From: Mixophyes australis
Lineage: Eukaryota > Chordata > Amphibia > Anura > Limnodynastidae
Length of the DNA stretch: 64,000 nt
Direction of reading: 5' to 3'
Assembly (NCBI GenBank): GCA_036250195.1
Contig: JAVHZZ010000006.1
Location: 79,073,369 to 79,137,368 of the forward strand
Made by a program: the position numbers and the translations under genes. Below are positions 41,601-50,600 of the stretch, in pieces (positions within the stretch are counted from its first letter, which is position 1; each line of letters starts with the position of its first letter). A model generated the notes under the pieces. The model searched no databases. It worked only from the letters and a program-made list of their open reading frames with translations, and was not told the DNA's origin.

Positions 41601-44600
41601 CCAGCACCTCTATAATCTCCTGTACCAATTATTGCTACATATATTATTTCTGTTATAAAATACATCCAATCCATTTTTAATTTATTCATATGTTGATGGT
41701 GAAACTTTCTTTCTCCTATGGCCCCTCTGTCCTTTGTATGGTCCTTGATATGTAAACTAATTGAACAAATCTTTGTATTGACTTATATTTACACATATTA
41801 ATTAGGTCCCCTCTAAGAAACCCTTTTTTCCAAAATAAACAAGCTAGTTTTTCTAACATCTCTTAATCATACTTGCCAACTCTCCCGGAACGTCCGGGAG
41901 ACTCCCGCATTTTGCGTGAGTCTCCCGGACTCCCGAGAGAGTGTGGCAATCTCCCTGATCTGCCCAGAAGTGGACAGAATACGGTTCAAACGCCGCGATT
42001 CACCGGCCGTAAAATGACGCGATTTACGTCATTACGTAATGGGGGCGGGGCTAAAATGACGCAATTTTCGGGTCCCTGCCCCCTACACGCCTACCTCCTA
42101 CTAGCAGCTCCCGGGGAAAAAAAATGAAACGTTGGCAAGTATGCTCTTAATAATCTAATGTAGCATAACTAGTGATTTATGCCATGAAATTGATATTACT
42201 ATATAGATTTCATCATGTGCATTTATCTTTACTTTTATACATCCCAGGATTTGAATTGCCTTCACAGCCACTGTCTGACACTTTGTGCTGCTACTCAGGG
42301 TGCTGTCAATTGGCATTCCTAAGTCATTTTCCATCTAATTTGAGTGTAATTATTAACACCGCCTTGGTTCAAAACCCTACATTTATCTACATTAAATATA
42401 ATCTGCCATGTTACAAACAGTTTGTCTAAATCTGTCTTTAGCAAGGTAATATCCTTCTGTGTTAATAACCTCACATAGCTTAGTGTCATTAGCAAATATG
42501 GACACCTTATTTCTAGGCCATCTGCAAGGTCATTAATAACAAGATTGAAAGTATAAAGCCCAATACTGATCCCTGCAATATCAGACTAATAACTTTTGCC
42601 CATTCTGAATATGTTCTGTTTATTACTATTCTATCAGTTTCTACCTATGTACATACTTTTTCCACTAGAAGCAGTATCTTATGTACAGTACTAGACTGTT
42701 ATAAAGTGTATCACAAAATTCATCAATATCTTCAAATTAGGCATTTTTATGATGCAGATCACTGTCATCATCATTAAATTTTATTTATATATCACCAGTA
42801 TATTCCATAGTGCTTTACAACTGGGGACAAGCACAGTGATAAACAATACTGGGTACTACAGACAAAGTGTTGAGTAGGCCTTGCTCACAAGCTTACAATC
42901 TATGTGACAATGGGAATTGGATACATGAAGTTAAGTCTACATATTGCATTTCGGTCCAGCCAGATTGCAAAGGTAAAAATTGATTAGTGCTATATGATTC
43001 AGTCACACAGCAATGTTGATCAGGGGGTCAGAGGATTGCTATTTTGTGTGAATTGCGTAAAGGGTGGTAATAGGGTAACCTAGTGAGGTTAGGAGGGTGG
43101 TTGAGGAATTTTATAAGTTTGCCTGAAGAGGTGGGTTTTCAGAGAATGCTTGAAGATTTATAGACCAGAGGAAAGTCTTATTGTGCAAGGGAGTGAATTC
43201 CACAGAGCGGGTGCAGCTTGAAAAAAGTTGTGTAAATGGGAATGGGTTGGATGAAATGAGAGTGGATGAGAGACGCAGATCTTGTACAGAACGGAGTTGT
43301 TGATTTGAATATATTTTGATACAAATGAGGAGATGTATGTAGGTGGAGTTTTGTTGATAACCTAGTATGTTAGTAGAAGCTAGTCTAATGCTAGTTGAGC
43401 CTCTCTGCAAAAAGAGCTTAGTTTCTATGTTATACAATAAACTCATAACCCAGGGGCTTCACTGAAAGACCCACACAAACCAGCCTATGAGTTTGATGTA
43501 GCAGAAATCATTGATGATGAAGATTGGTCTGGAATTAGAGAAAGCACTGCCAGTCAAAAAGTAAGACAATGCATACATAGTGTTGTACTACTGGTACTAT
43601 GTAGCTCTGATAATACATAAAGTAAATCAGATGCTTGTTGGCAAGGGGATTGTACTGATAGATCTTTTCTCCACATATGGTGGCAATACCCAGAGTGGTT
43701 TCCTTTCTGGAGAGATGTTAAACTCACAATAGACTCAATTATGGACCTGGCCAATCCATTGTCAGCTAATATTTTCTCCTCCCACAGAGTGTCCCATCAG
43801 CTACCTCTGATGTGAATAGGCTGATCATACATATAATTTAGGCCACCTCCTGCCAAATAAAGATGGAGTAGAATTCTCCCGGCACTCCTACCAGACAAGC
43901 ACTTCTTAACAGAATCTGGTATGTCTACCAAAAGGAATTTATGATAAGCATCATTCAAAACACCTCCAAAGCGTTTTGCAAGACATGGGAACTGTGGGCA
44001 AATAATTTTAACACTTAATTACCATTCATCTTGTAGCTGTTGTAGGCCCTCGCCTTTAGTGGGTGGTTCATTCTTTTCTATTCTCAATATTCTCTTGGAT
44101 CATCATCATCACCATTTATTTATATAGCCCCACTAATTCCGCAGCGCTGTACAGAGAACTCATTCACATCAGTCCTGCCCCATTGGAGCTTATAGTTTAA
44201 ATTCTGACACACACACACACACACAGAGACTCAAGGTCAATTTGATAGCAGCCAATTAACCTACTAGTATGTTTTTGTAGTGTGGGAGGAAACCGGAGCA
44301 TCCGGAGAAAACCCACGCAAACAAGGGGAGAACATACAAACTCCTCACCTTTCCTTCACCTCGCCTACCACTCTTGTTCTTTCCAACATTCTTCTCCCAA
44401 GTCTCCATTTCCATCATCCTACCACTCTTCTCATGAAAATCCTCTAGGCACTCTAATTTATTATCTGTTTTGCTATATGTAATATGACTATATTTATCTC
44501 TGGTCACATTATTGATGTATGACCTATTTCTATTGCATATTCTTTGTAATTTTACTGTGATGCTCACTTGATAATAAATAATATTTATTAAAAAAAAGTA

Positions 44601-47600
44601 TCACAAGATTCAAATATTCAATATATTCAAATATAAAATTCAAATATATCACATCAATTACCCTACTAAGATCCTGTTTGAAACTTGCCTTCTCATAAAA
44701 CCTCATGCTATTTGTTAGGCTAGGCACTTCTTCAGGAAATAAAGGTGATGCTGTATTTGCAAAATATTTTGCACAATATATCTCAGAATCTCATTCCCTC
44801 AGAATCCCTTCAAATAATGTATCCATGACTGAAGTTGGAATCATAAGTCTATAATTTCCTGGTTCCAATTTTTTTCCTTTTTATAGACTGGTACCATACA
44901 TGTTTTCTGCTAATCTTGTGGCACTGACCCTGCTATGAGGGTCCATAAGTATATGAAATAATGGTGCATCAATTATTACTGAACATAGCTCCTTTAGCAC
45001 TCATGGATGGATGCTCTGCACCTCCTGTATTAGACAAGTAACATTTTGCGTAGGCTATTGCTATACAACCTATTTCCTTGAATATAATTCCCTCCTTATG
45101 ATGAAAAAAAAAAACATTTAAAAGATCTACTTTCTATTTATAATCTACATTTTTTTCTAGCTTATTATTTACCGACCCATTATTTTCAGATTTGTTTGTT
45201 GCTTATGTACTTGAAAAATATTAGACTTACTACCTTTAGCAATCTATTTATGATTTTTATTAACCTGATTTTCTTTTTGATACCTTTCTTGCTTTCTGTA
45301 ATGAATGTTCAGTCCCTTATGCTATTTACAATTTGAATGCTTTCTTTTCCCCTTTTATTACTGTTTAACCAGGTTGGTTGCCTTTTATTCCCTGACATTT
45401 TTTTTGCCCTATGTTATGTACTTTTAAATATTTTCCTAATTTACCATTTGATCTCTGTGCTTTTATTTCTCTCAATCTTCAGTGCTTCTCTGAGCTGATT
45501 AATATGTTGTACTGATAAATACAATAAATATATTAATACAAATACATACAGATTGCAGAATAATGTGTGTAAAAATACCATTTACAAAACCACTTACTGG
45601 CCCAGTTACAGGACTCTGAGAGTTACTTAACAACCTTGCTCAAAGCAGCAAATCTGCCTTGAAACCATAACATGCAAGCCACCAGTAATTCACTTTTATC
45701 TGTCTAGTACAATTTAAACAACGCAAATGTGTAGTTGTTAGGATTTAGCACAGATTTGCACCTTTCAGCAATGTTAATCTAACCCTTATTATGTTCACTG
45801 ACAAAACAAGACATGACAGGGATGAAGGTTTTGGACCTGAACTGACAACCATAGAGCTGCCATTAATTTTTCAATGTGGCTGTAATTGTTTAAGAAATTA
45901 AAGGAGAAAGTTTTTTCAACCAAAGTTACAAGAGGCTCAACTTTTTACCAAAAAGCACTGTATCAGGCTTAAGGCAATGGAAAAGCTAAGAGTTATATTA
46001 TGTTTGAGAAAAATGGTTTATTTGCTCTGACATTTTCAGCTCTTCTTTTGGATTACCCATAATATCAATAGCATTGCTACATGTAACATTTAAGCAAGTA
46101 ATTTGCAAATAGTTAGCAAAAATGCTAAATGCCATATTCACAATTCCTATTTATAGCACCTTAAGATATATTAGCACTAGTCATATATTTATTAGAATGC
46201 AGCTGCAACAAATTTTATGTAGGGAAGACTTCTCGTCCATTGAAGATAAGACTTAGGGAGCACATGTACAATGTACGTAAAGGTCTTGTGACGCATAGCT
46301 TTTCTAACTATTTTAAAGAGAAACATCAATGTAATCCCAGTCACATTATACGTTTTAATGGGATTCCGAGAGTAGAAGAACAATGAAGGAATAAGAACTT
46401 AACCCATAGATTAGTTTAGGCCGAGGTGAAATGGATTTTTCTTTTAAAGACACTGGTCCCAGATCTAGGACTTAATTCTGAATTTGAATTGAAATGGTTT
46501 TTATAAACATATTTCATTGTTTAGTTTCCTTTTTATTACATTACCTGATTATAGAAATTTTTATTATTTATGAGGATCCTTATATACTCGATCATGAATA
46601 TTGCTGAAGATTTTCATGATCAAGTTTCTTCAATATGAACATTTTTATTTTTATATTGTTATATCACAATAGTAATTCTGTATGTGATAACGGTTTTATT
46701 GTATTTTATATACTACTTTATATGTCAGATTTGTATTTATGGTTTTCTATATTTTTAGTCCATTGTTATCCATTGTATTTTATTTATGTATTAAGCTATG
46801 CTATTGTTGTATGAAATGTTTATGATAAAGTTATTCCTTTGGAGTCCAAGCCTCGTTTTGAAAGCAACAAGGAAATATCATTAATTGAGACTTCCGGGTT
46901 CCAAGCCTCGTTCTCCATGCCGCATTTGAATCAGATGTGGTGACTCATTATTAGGAGTATGAAAAGTTGAAAAGGAGCAACCCTCAGTCTTGATAAAGAC
47001 TATATGAAGAGTTGAAACGCGTCAGTGGTTTGTTCCTATCCTTACATCTGCACCGCGAGAGTTATATTGGAAGCATTGCAGGAGAGTCCTATCCGGGGTT
47101 TCGGATCCTCCTCTTTTTATGCCTATATGCTCCTGTTTACCAACATTCTAAGATCGTGGAAGTATACTGGATGCCAATGAGTTACACATCCCAGATGAGA
47201 AGATTTGTTTGATATGCCCATTACCATATTACATCTTGTAAGCATATTTCTTTTGGGGAATTGGGTCGTATCCCACTGCATGAAGTTGCATACGCACGGG
47301 TGATGGACTGAAGGAACTCATTTCTGTTATTGGAAGAAATAACATTGAACTTTCCTACACAGGGGATGTGTTGCTTAGTTTATACAGGCAATACTATGTT
47401 GTTTTTTTCTGAGTCTGTTATAGATGCCATGTTTGTGGATTGAACTTTTCTGCCTAATAAGGAATTAGATCCATCTTCTGCGGATTCATGTGAGCACCTG
47501 ATGCATACATATTTTATTATACCATTGTGACTTTGTTTTTTGGGAATGTGTGGAGTCCAATCTGTATGTAATAGGCAGCACACTGTGTAGACTGCCTCTT

Positions 47601-50600
47601 TTTATTCATAATTTATTTGAATACTATTCATAATTCACCAACATATAAAATAATACATATTGCACACAAATTGCTCTTTGTACTTCCTTATCAAATTATC
47701 CTATATGTGCTTTTATCCAAATGTAGTGCATGGTGATTAGCCTAGAGTGCCAACCCCAGAGCCTGTCATGTGATCTGTGCCAGGATTGGATGCTTAAAAT
47801 ACCTGCTTCAATGTCCAGGAACAAAAAATGATGTTTGAGATGGTCTATCTTCTGTGGCTTAGAATTACCATTTAAGTTACCTTTGGGAAGTTCCATTCAA
47901 GTGACGGTATATCTTTGAGCACTGACCTACAGTGAGCTGTGTTAGCGAGACAAGCTAGCATGAGATCTGAGAAGGAGGGTCTTGGCTTCATAGAGCACTG
48001 TGCTGAGCTGAGTGGAGACCAGAGATGGCATAGACAGGAAACCCAAGCACACTTGCCAATATTACAGGTGCCAGATGTGGGAGGGGGCGTGGTCATGCTT
48101 TTGCTGTGCTATGCCACAGTTGCTACATCAGGCTCTGTCTGTAACCATTTCAATAATGAAGAGGGTGAGATCCATGAGGGATGTTGGTCTATGTTTACTA
48201 AATGCCCTATTTCTATGTAAACATGTACCCCATCTTTTTATGTATTTTCCCTTTGGGGTCTCTTCCTTCAATATTCTTGTTTGGACGACAACTTTGTTGT
48301 TGGATGAGGAGTCGGGAGGAGTGAAGGAGTGTATGCATGGTAATAAGATTAACAATTACCATGTGGCCTGTTGTGCCGCTCATTCCGCTACTTCCTGCAT
48401 TTAAATCCTCCATCATCATTGAGCCTTTTATGTCTAAACATATATAATTTACCACCTTCTGTCTGTAAATGTTTACTAAGTAGCCATTTATATTGGTAAA
48501 TCTCTGTAATGTCTAACGAGTGACCGTCCTTAGATTTCTTGTAAACATTTTTACTATTACAGTTTACTGTTATTTTGGTTTAAATCTAATAGAAGAATAA
48601 TCTTTTGTAACTTGGTTTAAGTAAATTGTGTAAATCCAGACTCAGACGCTGGAATGCACCCAAATGCGTCTTTCGCTCTTAACATTTGGTACACAATAGA
48701 CATGGACGTAACAGTTTGATTAATACGTATTATGTTTTACATTTCTGTTTTTCTGATAGCTTTTGTAGAATGAGTGAGGTGCTGAGGTGCAACCTAATGT
48801 GATCGAGTGTTACTGTAGTACTGTACACGATGGGAACTTAAGTGGTGTTCCTTCAGAGCGAGGTGTTTGTTGAGAGATGTCCCTCTTGTTTCGTATTAGT
48901 ATTTGGTATTCCTGGTGTTTTGTTCGGTGGATTACTTCTGGAGTGGCTTTGTGCTGTGGAGGAAGCAGGTGTAACATGAGTCACAGAACGTGGGTGATGT
49001 TTTGTGTGGTTTGGGAGTAGGAAAGTTGGTGATGTTAGAGTTCTTTTGTTAGTTCTTGCTTTAGGTGTTTTATGGCTCCTTTGCTTTTATAGCTGTTTTG
49101 ATTATATAGCTCTATTGGTTATATAGCTTTTTTGCATATATAGCTTTTTTGCATATATAGCTTTTTTTTTGTCTAATATAGCACTTTTGCCTGTTACAGC
49201 TCTCTTGCTTGTAAAAATAGCTCTTGTTCCTTCTGATAGATCTTGTGTAAAGGCAGTTGTGTGATGTTAGTTATATTCAGATCTGCGATAGGAGCCAGTG
49301 CTTTTAAAGGAGCAGTTAAGATTCATGGGAATGTCAAATGAACAAGTACTAACTGTGGTGATAGTAATTTAAGGGACCCACTAACATACTATCACCACAG
49401 TTATTATTTGTCTATTGGCAAGACAGCACCCATAGGTCACCCCACCTACTCTGCTGCCCTTTAAAGAGCATTGGCTCCAATCAGGTGGAGCAAAGCCGAA
49501 TATAACTAACACCTCAATTGAAAGAGCTATAGAATATGCTGGCGCTATATAAATAAATGTTAATAATAATTAATACAACTGTTTTTACACAAGAGCTATC
49601 ACAAGTAATCAAAGCTTTTTTTTGCAAGCAAGAGAGCTGTAACCTTAAACAAGAACTAACACAAAAACTGTAACATCAACAACTTTCTTACCACCAATAC
49701 CACACTTGGGGCCCAAAACATTCCCCACATTCTGTGACTCATCTCACATCTGCTTCCTCCACAGCACATAGCCAATCCAAGAGTAGTTCACCAAACAACA
49801 GGAATACCAAAGAAGAGGAACATCTGTCAACAACCAACTCCCTCTGAAGGGACACCACATAAACAGAGCGCCACACTAAGGGCCTTATTTACTATGCCCC
49901 ATTGATAACCTAGATTTGCTATTGCTGCAATAATCTTGTTTCAACACAATTTAACAAAAAGTTTGCCGGAGCTGCTGAGCAATATTCAGCTTCCTGGTGA
50001 TACTGGTTGGTAGCCGTAAGGTTTCTCTTATCACTTCGCCAGCCAGTCTTCAATGCCTGTGCACACGCATGACCCGACTTTGCAACTTCACACATGCTCA
50101 GTGGAACTGTATGCTCAGACATTTTTTCCAGTACTGACCCCTGGCGATCGCTATCCTGACATGGAGATAGCAATATGATAACAGTGGTGGTACTTGCACC
50201 ATTCCTGTCCATGGTAAATAGGCTTTCTCTTGCATGGGAAAGCTTTCGTCACACAGATTGATCACTGGCGATAGCGAAAGCCATTACCGGTAGGGAGAGC
50301 TTGGTAAACGGAGAAAACGAGAAATGGGTTTTCTCTTAATAATAAATAGGCCCCCATGATTATCACCATCCAAATAAGTGAAACTTGGGTTCATATTGTA
50401 ATTATATCATTACCATAAAATGGCAGGTGAAATTATAAATGAGTAACAATATCATAATTAGACACAAAAACATGTTATTCATAGAAGAACATCATATGGA
50501 TGAAGCTGCTTGCAATTTGATATGATATTTGCATTTATATGACTGAACATTTCACATTGTGCACATTCCGGAGCGCTGCCAGGTTCATATAATAAAGTGT

